The notes beneath the pieces were generated by a model. It was not told where the DNA came from. It saw only the letters and a list, made by a program, of their open reading frames with translations, and did no database searches. From Symmetrospora coprosmae (Eukaryota; Basidiomycota; Cystobasidiomycetes; Symmetrosporaceae): 64,000 nt of DNA. Numbering within the stretch: position 1 is the first letter of the stretch; every line of letters begins with the position of its first letter. The DNA lies in the NCBI GenBank assembly GCA_008802785.1, contig VUYT01000045.1, positions 34,653-98,652 of the forward strand, read 5' to 3'. Below are positions 13,313-22,657 of this stretch, one piece after another. Both the position numbers and the translations under genes were made by a program.

Positions 13313-13340
13313 CGTCCACCCTACGGGGTTACGGAGGTTG
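13313..13340 (+). other. Intron 2 of tRNA-Lys: canonical anticodon-loop intron
   Basis: 28 nt between positions 37 and 38, the standard site cut by the eukaryotic tRNA splicing endonuclease. It has no GT-AG ends (CG...TG). Confidence 0.8.
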
Positions 13341-13356
13341 ATCAGATTGCCGCGGG

Positions 13357-13431
13357 GTAAGTGAAACCTTCGTTGTCCTTATGTTATCTCTCGAGCCCGT
13401 CTAACAGGTACCTTCCTCTCCACCCAATCAG
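13357..13431 (+). other. Intron 3 of tRNA-Lys: GT-AG type, at the T stem/T loop junction
   Basis: 75 nt, beginning with the consensus donor GTAAGT and ending AATCAG, placed between G53 and U54 and so dividing the B box. GTCTAAC ends at 13405 with the branch adenosine 27 nt before the last intron base, almost the same spacing as in intron 1. A B-box-like CTCGAGCCC lies inside at 13390-13398. Confidence 0.8.
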
Positions 13432-13453
13432 TTCGAGCCCCGCATTGGGCTAA

Positions 13454-13458
13454 TTTTT
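13454..13458 (+). terminator. Polymerase III terminator (T5) of tRNA-Lys
   Basis: TTTTT starts three nt after the discriminator base. Inside the split gene the only run of four T is the CTTTTA of the anticodon loop; both GT-AG introns lack T4. Confidence 0.7.
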
Positions 13459-14456
13459 GCTCTACGTGACATGATCCGATGTTGGGCGTCTTGGTCCGAC
13501 GGTTGGGCGACTCTGCGGACCTTCCGGCTCAGAGAGCGTTCCGGTCTCCGCCCAAGGTAGCTTTTTGCCACTCCGAGGAGCTCATCCTGCAGTACCGACT
13601 CATGAGCGCAGGCTGACGTAGTTTCTAGTCCGCCCCAGCCAGTAGCTGCCGAGATCTTCCAAGTCAAAGTCCGTCAACATGGTAGCCATCATGCGGGACT
13701 ATCGAGCCGGCGCAAGGGACTAACTCTTGCTGGAAATCCGTCCAGCATGTATGACACTTGCTCCTCACCTCCTGCGGAGGTTTCTTGATCTTTACTATTG
13801 CGGCCGACATTTGAGTCCGAGCACCCCCTTCAGGCCCGCTTGAGCCGTCGACCGCCCCGCAACAAGGGAAAGCTAGCTTCTCAGATCGTCAGACTGTGGT
13901 AGTACATCGAGGAGTGCGTCACGTAGCATCTGTGACTATAAAATCAAGAACAAGTCATATTTTATGTCCCCTATTGAAGCCATCAGTGCCGCGTCCCCAC
14001 TGACTCACGAGCAGATGCTATACCTTCAATCCACGCCGAATGATCTCGCGGATCTCATCGGATGGTTCAGATAGCTCTAGCAACTCCATCAGCTCACCGC
14101 GTCTACCCTTCTGCAATCCGACTCGATAGTCTTCGCAGCCGCCTGAAATTCGCCACCGTGACCCGTACAGATCACGTGGAAGGTGGAGAAGGAGGGCCTG
14201 AACCGATTCGCTGGTAAGGCCGGCGAGCCGGCCATACCCGAACCACTTCAGAGCGTCAGTCGTCTCTATCACGCAAGACCCTTCATGTCGTTGACGTTGC
14301 GCAGCTCGCTCGCTTGAGCATGCAACCCCTGTCACGCTGGCCCCGTCAGCGGCTACGGGAGCCACGCGGAGAGAATCCCGCCGGCCGACTTCGCGAGCTT
14401 TTCTAGGACAAAGATCCGGCTAACTCGTCTCTCCTTCACTCGGACCAGCATCAAAG
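13459..14456. other. Intergenic region upstream of the carboxylesterase
   Basis: About 1 kb. A TATAAA near 13938 is the only clear promoter-like word. A minus-strand ORF of 115 codons (14365-14018) has protein-like composition in its second half, with a block LKWFGYGRLAGLTSES, but I do not recognise it and its start is unsupported; it could be an orphan gene or chance. Confidence 0.35.
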
Positions 14457-17063
14457 ATGATCTCGCTTCTGCTGGCGCTCGCAGCTACGCCTGCACTGGC
14501 GCAGCGCATCCTGTACCAGAACGACCTCTCCCTCAACTCCAATGCGACCTCCGCGATCCTCCTTCCCGAATCGGTAACCGGAACCGAGGCGGCCTCCGCT
14601 TGCGAGGCCTACAACGAGCAGCCACTCGCGTCGGTCACTGCGGACCTGCAGGATCAGCTCAACTACCTCGTCTTCCGAGGCGAGCTCACCAACTCGTCCC
14701 GCATTCATGTTGGTGGCGGATCGGCCTCTCCGGCTCTCCGCTTTGCTCGCAGGCAGACAGCCAGCTGCCAGGCGTACAGCGTGGGCAATGTCACGACTGA
14801 CGCAATCGACTGTGCTACAACTGGAGTGAGCGACAGAAACGAGCGAAAGCCTTTCCGCATACTGACACGCAGCCCGTCGCAGCCGGTCCTATGCACCAAC
14901 TCGGCGCCTCCGACTGAATACGGTCTGACAGGATCGCCGACCCACGCCGCTGGGTCCGAAGTATCTGCAGGGTCGTCCTCTGCAAGCTTCCAGGGATACC
15001 GAGATGCCCGATCCTTCAGGTTCCTGGGCGTCCCCTTCGCGCAGCCGCCGACTGGCGACCTCCGCTTTGCAGGAGCTCAGCCTTACTCCGGAGGCTACTC
15101 GAACTACAGCGCATTGTCATTGAAGAGCGGGTGCATTCAAGAGCGATCCAGCCTCTCGTCCGGCAACACGACCGAGTTCTCGGAGGACTGCCTCTACCTG
15201 AATATTTTCACTCCAGTCCTCTCCGGCTCGGGCAACGCGAGTCTCCCTGTCGCTTTCTGGATCTACGGAGGCGCTTTCGTGAGTCTCGTTGCCGTCGACT
15301 CGTTTCTGTCGTCCAGAGCCGGCGCTCCTGCTGACCCAGCGTCCATCACAGACAAGCGGCAACAACGCCGTTCCCGAGTACGTATAGTTCATACTCATCT
15401 CGCCTTGACAGGTTACTCACATGCAACCCACAGGTACGATGGCGGGAACATGGCCTCTCGAGGCGATGTGGTCGTGGTCACTACCAACTACCGTCTCGGG
15501 GCGCTCGGCAACATGGCCAGCGCCGCACTGAATGGCTCTCAGGGCATCAGTAAGCTGCAGTGCGCGGACATACCAATACCTCCTTCTGACATCCCCTTCT
15601 GCAGCCGACCAAATCGAGGCTCTTCGATGGGTCCAGCAGCACATTAGCGCTTTCGGAGGTAATGCCGATGAGGTGACCATCTTTGGAGAGTCGGCTGGAG
15701 CCCAGAGCGTGCTTGCCCTTATGAGCTCGACGCCAGCAAGCGGTCTCTTTGCGCGAGCTATCTCTCAGTCGGCGCCGTGGAACCCCTTCTTCAATCGGGA
15801 GGTTTACACCAATGGCATCTACCCGGCTCTGCTCAACGCAACGAGTTGTGCCGGAAACGCCGACGATGCATCTCAGCTCGCTTGCCTGCGCGCACTGCCT
15901 GCCGAGACGTTCATCTCTAATTCGACACAGGATGCTGTGAATGCTGGCTCTGCTGCAGCCCAGCGCGCGTACTCGCAAGCACCGCTGCTCATTGCGACTG
16001 TCGAGCCATATCTTCCGGTCGTCGGCACGGGTGTTGTCGATGGCATCCCGAACAATCTCATCCGCGAAGGCAGACTGCCAGCTGCAGGCATCCCCTTCAT
16101 GGTCGGAAACGTCAAGAACGAAGGAGTGAGTTGCACTCTCTTGTCTATTTCTTACGGACAGCCTCTATGTGTGCTGATTGATGTCACCCGCAGACGCTCT
16201 TCGTCGACAGCGTTCCTCAGCTCATGAACCCAGTCCCGGCCCTACCATCCCTCCTCGACATATTGCTCTCTTCATCTTTCGACAACGACACCGCGGCTGC
16301 CATTCAAGCCTACGATACCACCCTGTTCGCCTTCAACACGAGCAACCCGGATGCTCTACGCACTCTTGCAGCAGAGCTTGTCACGCTAGACACCTGGCAG
16401 TGTCCGCTGCAGCAGGTACTCAACGTGTCGAACCAACAGAGCACATTCTCCTCCCTCTACTCCTTCCGATTCGACCGCGGCATGTCGCAGTCCCAGGCTA
16501 CCATCGCGCTGCCTCAGTCATGCTCGGCTGAAAGCGTTTCAGGTGTCGACCGAGTCTGCCACTCGGAGGACGGTGGGTTACTTGCTCGCCTGCATGCACT
16601 CGCGCCCACCGCTGACGATATCGTCCCGCTCTGCTCGTATCTCCTCTGTTCTCAGTTCCCGTAAGTGGAGGGAGGTGTCTGCGGAATACCGGGCGAGATG
16701 TGACGCTGACGTCGATTGCGCCCGCAGATTGTCTTTGGAACCAACAACATTCGCGGGGATCTAACACCTTTCGATGCCGACGGAGGACTGCAGTTCTCGC
16801 AGTACGTTCAGGACGTCTGGACCTCTTTCATCCGCACCGGCAACCCGCAGCCATCCGCCGACTACCTTCGAGCACGCGGAGAGGCGTACAGCACCACCCT
16901 CGAGTACTCTCAGGCTACTCCCTTTAACGCGTATACCGGCCCGGACAGCCAGACAGCCATCCACATTCTCAACACTCCCCCTGGCAACTCTGGTCCGGCA
17001 TACGCTCCGGAGTGTCAGGTATTGCAGAACGCAGGGTTCCTCTACCAGAATGTGCAGGCTTGA
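14457..17063 (+). CDS. Secreted type-B carboxylesterase/lipase
   Basis: Alpha/beta-hydrolase acting on ester or acylglycerol bonds, exported from the cell. Eight exons: 14457-14825, 14883-15278, 15352-15377, 15434-15549, 15605-16125, 16194-16572, 16656-16660, 16728-17063 (715 aa, longer than the usual ~550). A signal peptide ([15 protein letters not shown]) opens the protein. An N-terminal extension of about 150 residues precedes the hydrolase start [18 protein letters not shown]. The oxyanion loop is YGGAF, nucleophile Ser332 is in GESAG, acid Glu475 in VKNEG and His599 in RVCHSED. Exon 7 is only 5 nt (TTCCC) and is needed to read SEDVPIVFGTN. Intron 1 (57 nt) is in frame without a stop, so unspliced reading is possible; removing it gives [11 protein letters not shown]. 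Many N-glycosylation sites fit secretion. The exact substrate cannot be told. Confidence 0.85.
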
Positions 17064-17579
17064 GGGTATTTGGGGATCTTGCGGACACGAATTGAGGGAA
17101 AGAACAGGGAAGGCGATTGACTACAAGCTCACAGGGGTGCACCTCAAAAGCGCATCGAGGTGCGTCCAACGAGGTGCGCGCTGCCTTGTAATTGGACAAT
17201 CGCAATGGACAGTTTGCCGTGTATCTAGCGCAGCCAGCTCTTCTCTACTGAAGAGCAACATATTGCATACAGAGGAGCTGAAGTGTCGATTTTTCGCGTT
17301 GGTCGCTGTCGGTCGCTCCTGAGTGCCGTTGCAGTCGCGTGGTCCAGTTCCGTACGACCCATCCGCCATCACAGCTTTCAGTCTTCAGTACCCACATAGC
17401 CTGAGCTCAGGCATCATCCACTGCTCGACAGCAGTCATCCAGCTGTTGCGGTGTCGTGCACTCGCTTGTATCCACGAGCGTCCGACCCCCTGGCTGCAGG
17501 CAGCTCCGCACTCTCCGTGTTTGCAGCAGAGAGAGGAGACAGGAGAGAAGGACGACAGTGAAGAGGGGGAGGCAGTCAG
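17064..17579. other. Intergenic region, carboxylesterase to RAX2
   Basis: 516 nt holding the esterase 3' end and the RAX2 promoter side. No gene or clear signal is seen apart from a purine-rich (GA) leader just before the RAX2 start. Confidence 0.4.
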
Positions 17580-20500
17580 ATGAGAAGTCGCACGAGAGCA
17601 GGAGGATGCTCATCTCGTAGCAGACAGTGCTGTCGGGGAGGAGGGATTGCGACGACGACGACGGCGGTCACCCTCCTCGTCGCGGTCGCGTCTCTCGTGA
17701 CTTCGTCGGCGGCCCAGCAGAACAACAATGGCAACATCCCCCGAATCGACTACGATGCACTCGGATCTGTCGGAGTAGTCGGCTCATTCGCTGCTCTCGA
17801 GCTGTACGACCCAGCGTCGAGCTACGTTGCGCCCTTGACCGGCAGCGCGAACGCCGCCAGCTTGCTGTCACTCAACATCTCTGGCTACCCGCAGAGACTG
17901 GGCAGCGTTGACGGGCAGATCCTGGCAATCGCAGAGTGCGGTAGCGAGGGAGGGCTATACTTTGGCGGGAATTTCAGCAGGGTGGACGGCGCGCTGGACG
18001 CCCGTAACATCGGCGTCTACTTTCCTGCCAACAACACGGTCGCCACACTCGCGCAGGGCCTGGACGGACCCGTCTCTGCGCTGACATGCGACTCGGTCAC
18101 GGCCACCCTACACGTCGGAGGAAGCTTTAATCGTCCCGTAGGCACTGGCCCTGCGTTTAGAGGCGCAGTCGCGAGCTGGTCCATCGCCGACACCAGCTGG
18201 AATCCGTTGGGATTCGGGGGATTCGCTGGCGATGGCGTGGACATCAAGTCAATTACCGTTACACCCCAGAACTCGCTGCTCTTTGCAGGGCAATTCGACA
18301 CGTATTGGCAGAACGAGGTTGCCGGCGATGGTAGCAGCAATGTAACGGTGACCACTCTCGCCAACGGAACGGTCAGCATATCGACGACGAATTCGTCCCT
18401 CCTCTCGGAAGACGGGTCAGTTGTCAATGTGACCCCGTCGCTCGGCTCTTCTCTTGTGCCCATCTCCCTGGCAACAGCCGAGATCTCATCTTCAGCCTCA
18501 AGCGCCCGGCCTCTCTATTCCGACGCGGCTAGCGTCTTCTGCCCGAGTGGGAATGACGGGGAGGCGGACTCAACTTGGCTTGCAGAGGATGGCAACATTG
18601 CTCGCATCACTGCCAGAATCTTTGCACCACTGGAGGTCGGCGGATTCCGACTGGGCAACACAAATGTGGAAGGCAGAGGCACACGGACGTTCAGGTGATT
18701 TCGCTGTGACCAGTAGCCAAGGTGTTAGTCATCTCGCGCTGACCTCATATCGTTGGCAGCATCACGGCTATTCCGAGCAACGAGCTCCTTACCCTCTCAT
18801 ACAGGACCGACCCGACCTCAGCCTCTTCGCCCACAACGACCTGCTCCTCCTCCTGCCCACTCGGGCACTCCGCATCCGTGCCCTACGAGGACTTCCTTAT
18901 TGCGTCGACTAGCGGAGCGACTACCATCACTGGCTTCCAGCTCACAGTCTCGTCTTACTACGGCGATTCGGCCGGCCTGCATCTGGTGCAACTGCTCTCG
19001 GCCGGTTCGATCTCGTATGCTATCGACGGTCAGAATCGCGGGTACGGGCAAGGCGTCTGCGCATCGGGGCCATATGCTGTCTACGGGCGATCCTCATCGG
19101 TACACACGCCAACGGAGAATATCCCATGGGACCACACGGAGGTCGCCTCGTCAACGGTCTCGGGAACTAGCGAAGGAGTGCTTTGTGCCGCTACCCCCGT
19201 CGACACCGATCCAGCATTGGCGCCCGAAGCAACCTGGTACCCCTACATCGGGCAAGATGGCACATACGAGCTGTTCTACTTCACCCCGGCCTGCGCCTTT
19301 GATGCCACCTGCGGCCAGCGGGGCTTTGTCGACGTGACCGTCGAGATTACTGGCGCAGACGGCGTGCGCAGCTCTATTACGACCGTCAATCAAGAAGTGA
19401 CGCTCGACACGCGGACATCGGTCTACAATGGTGCCATCGCGCCCATCGGCAAGAATGAGCAAGTGAAGGTTACGATGAAGCTCTCTTCTCGAGGACGGGC
19501 TACGCTCGCACCGGGCCGAGGCGACAAATACTACCTCATTGCCGACAAGGTCATCGTCATCGCCAGGAACACGGACGGCAATGGTTCAACCCAGGTGAAG
19601 GTCGGAACGGGCATGAACGCCGTGAACGTCTCGACTGCCGACAACACTCACAGCATTCGCTACACCCGGGGGTATGGCTTGTGGGAATGGATGCCCTCGG
19701 ACGGCATGACAGGCAGCCCGACACTGGACACCGCATCGACCGCCCCGCAAGCTATTCAGAGCTTGTCATCTGCGACTAGTCTGGACCAGCTCAGCTTCAA
19801 CCTGGGCCCAGCCTCCAGCATCGACCACGTCACGTTTTCCGAAGACGGCGCGTTTGTCTTCCTCGGCGGGGACTTCAACTACTCCGACTCGGGCACGACC
19901 GCAAGGTCTATTCTCGGAGTCGCTTCTGGCACAATGGGCCTAGTCAGCTCGCCTCAGGGTGGTCTGAACGGGCCCGTGACAGGATTGGCGGTCTCTGGAG
20001 GCTGGCTGTACGTGGTCGGCAATTTCAGCGCTTCAGGAGACGGCTCTATCACCGACCTGGCCGGCAAGGCGAGGTACCAATACGCGTCTCTCGCTGCCAG
20101 ATGGCAGGCCGTCCCGGGTTTAGCTTCCGCCTCATCCCAGGCCAGCACGGTGTCCAAGCTGGGCGAGACCCTCCTCTTCACATATGCCAACCATGCGCCC
20201 GAGCTGTGGGATACCCTCAACGAAACATCACTTACGAGCGAAGGTGCCTTCGTCATCGGGTCCTTCGACGCTTCCGCTGTAGCAGACAACGACACGGTCA
20301 TCTATCTCGGTGGTGGCGTATCCTCTCTGAATCGATTTCGGAGCAGCGGTCTGGGAATGCTTTCGTCAGAAGGGATCAAGCCTGCCAGCTTTGGACTCGA
20401 TCACGGCGCGGACGCGGAACAGAGGAGCACGGTGACACCATCAGCTGCTGGCCTGACAGGAACTAGTCCTGCCCAAGCGAGCGGACTCTCCCTCATCAAG

Positions 20501-22295
20501 AACCGCCTGAGGAAGAGGCAGGCAGCCCCACCGGCGACTGCGGTGCCGACATCACTGCCTACACTGGCTGGTGTCGCAGCGGGGACCCCTCAGGTCCTCG
20601 CTGGTGCAATCTGGCAGAACTCGACGACGAATGAGCATGTCACCATTCTTGGCGGCAGCTTCACCTCGTTGGACGGAGGCGTACAGAACCTAGGCGTCCT
20701 TCAGGCGGATGGTACACTTGGCTCACTTGGCACGCAGCCGGTGACCGGAGTTGTTAGATCCCTCAAAGTCGTCGGACATATCCTCTGGGTCGGAGGCGAT
20801 TTCGCCATCGCTTCGACCGCTTTGTCAGCGTTGGCTGCCTACGACTTGGCAAGCGGAACTTGGCAAGACTCTGCGCAGATCACGGCTGCATCCGGCTCGC
20901 CGATTGTCACGGCCTTTGGCAACCGCAGTGGCAGGCTCCTCGTGGCTGGTCAGTTCAGCAGCATTGGTGGCGTGGCATGCAGCAGTGTTTGCGAGCTGGA
21001 CACCGAGACGAAGCAGTGGACAGGCTACGGCGAGGGTGTGAACGGGATCGTATCACAGATGGCCGTTATGGAGGTAAGGGTGCTACCGATGTCGATGAGG
21101 TTTCGAGCGGATGTCTGACGCACGCACGCATCCCGCAGAGCACGCTTCTTATCGCCGGCTCCTTCGTGGCCAACAACACTTCTTTCTATCTCGACTCTTG
21201 GAACTACGATACTTCAAGCTGGTCCCCCATCATGTCCGACTCCCTGTCTGGTCCTGCACTTGCCATCAGCGCAGATTCCGAAAGCAACGTCTTTGTGTCG
21301 GGCGTGGTGAGCGACAATAGCGACACTACTTACCTTACCCGCTGGAATGGCGAGCAATGGTCAGCAGTCCCGACAGATGCTCGCGACTCTCATCCGCTCG
21401 ACCAGCAGACCTCGGCCATTCAGCAAATGGTTGTCGTCCCTCTAACAACCGAACAGCCCCGGAACAGCATCTTTCCCTCGACAGACAGGGGCCTTCTCGT
21501 GTCGGGCATCATCAGCCTCGCCAATTTTGGTGTGGTGTCATCTGCGCTCTTCGACGGAACAAGCTGGCATCCGTATCTGCTGGCGTCTGGAGCTTCAGGC
21601 GAGCCGGGTGCGGTCTCAAGCTTCTTCTATTCGGCCGAGAATGTCAAGTTCGGGGGACATCGTGAGTAGTCCGACCAGGAAGTGCAGCGCGGGCTCGCTA
21701 TGAGCTGACTGTCCATGTCGCTGCTTTAGACCACCTCGCTGTCGGCATCGTCATTCTCATCTCCATTGCCATCTCGCTCGGTATCATCTTCCTCTGCGTC
21801 CTGATTGCGCTCATCATCACGCTCAGCACGCGGCACGAAGAGTCACAGCCGTACCCTATCGTCATCCCGCATTACGACAACACAGACTGGGCCGCGAAGG
21901 AGGCAACCTCGCCAACGCCGCTTATGACAAGCGAAAAGGGCAAAGAACGGAATGTGCCAATGCTCGAGACGCTGGGCGCAGCGACAGCGGCCATCTCGTC
22001 TGGACACCCAGACGGCATCTACTCGGCCACGCGCGAGCGCCACGAGACGCAGTCATCCCGAGGTGCCCAGACGTCGAGCGAGGGCGAGTCCATCTACGAC
22101 GATGTCGAAGAGGGCGACGATTCGCTGCCCCTGCGCGGAGTTCGGTACAGCTTTGATGCCGAGCGCGAAGAAGAGCTCAGCATCAGCACGGCCGACATGG
22201 TCGAGGTGGTGGATGACGCAGACGAGCACTGGCACATTGTTCGAAGGCTGCGGGATGGCCGGCAAGGACTGGTGCCGAGCGCCTTCCTTACTTAG
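17580..22295 (+). CDS. RAX2: Polarized-growth cortical marker Rax2 with C-terminal SH3 domain
   Basis: Rax2 proteins are type I membrane landmarks that mark old division sites and direct polar growth. Exons are 17580-18694, 18760-21073, 21139-21661 and 21730-22295 (1505 aa). The N-terminus has a hydrophobic signal or anchor (ending near SLVTSSAAQ). The large extracellular part has kelch-like repeats with recurring phrases such as GLYFGGNFSRVDG, FLGGDFNYSDSG and LLVAGQFSSIGG. A cysteine-bearing block (TTTCSSCPLG) follows the first intron, and many N-x-S/T sites occur. The single transmembrane helix is HLAVGIVILISIAISLG and onward in exon 4. The cytoplasmic tail ends in about 60 residues reading as SH3: VRYSFDAEREEELS, an acidic RT loop, HWHIVRRLRDGRQGLVPSAFL. 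The SH3 would link the cortical mark to proline-rich polarity or actin factors. Confidence 0.88.
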
Positions 22296-22657
22296 GAAAC
22301 GCAACTCCAATAGGATGGAAAATGGCGCCGCAGGCGGCTGCGCCGACATGCTTGCTGCATTGTGCTTGAGGTTATCTCAGTATCAGAATCGGGTTGTTGT
22401 CATCACATATTCACGTATTTTCGCCGTCCGTAGTTTCACCTTCCGTCTCTCGCACCTCACCGCGTCTTATCTACGTTTACGCTCTCGTTAATGCCTCCTT
22501 CCCAGCATTGTCTGGTGACGATGTCAGCCCTCCACCTCTCACGTTCATCCTGGTAGCAGTCTCTTCGCAAGATGCAGTTCATTTGTGCCTTTCGAATAGC
22601 TCGAAGTTGTAGCTAGTTTCTCTTCTCGTCAATTTTCGTGAACCATTTTCATTACGG
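22296..22657. other. Convergent 3' region
   Basis: 360 nt between the convergent ends of RAX2 and the Mmc1-like gene. T/C-rich on the + strand; no gene seen. Confidence 0.4.

Larger units (their letters stand above)
13202..13451 (+). tRNA. tK(UUU): tRNA-Lys(UUU) split into four exons by three introns
   Basis: Exons are 13202-13216, 13291-13312, 13341-13356 and 13432-13451. Joined, they give a 73-nt cloverleaf. Acceptor stem GCCCGGT/ATTGGGC has 7 pairs including two G-U. U8 A9 are present. D stem is ACTC/GAGT with loop AGTTGGTA. A26 is followed by anticodon stem TCTGA/TCAGA with loop CTTTTAA (anticodon TTT). The variable loop is TTGCC and the T stem GCGGG/CCCGC with loop TTCGAGC. All invariant positions and the G15-C48 Levitt pair are present, with discriminator T. 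Intron 2 (28 nt) is at the canonical 37/38 site. Introns 1 and 3 start with GT, end with AG, carry CTAAC and split the A box and B box. T5 follows at 13454. Alternatives are a pseudogene or a chance arrangement, but every stem pairing correctly only after removal of all three introns argues against both. The GT-AG boundaries can slide by one base without changing the product. Confidence 0.9.

Noticed and set aside
13217-13431. Group I/II or archaeal-type (BHB) introns in the tRNA arms
   Set aside because: 74-75 nt is too short for group I/II introns, and the GT...AG ends with CTAAC fit spliceosomal introns; no bulge-helix-bulge pairing is evident at these sites.
13202-13451. tRNA pseudogene or degenerate SINE end
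   Set aside because: All four stems pair perfectly, the invariant bases are intact and only intron removal is needed; a pseudogene or SINE should show stem mutations.
13459-13700. Second tRNA next to tRNA-Lys
   Set aside because: GCGTTCCGG-type words occur, but no T-loop consensus or paired arms could be built, with or without introns.
14457-17063. Lipid-degradation cluster with the glycerol genes
   Set aside because: The carboxylesterase and GDSL esterase lie more than 11 kb away on either side with unrelated genes between them.
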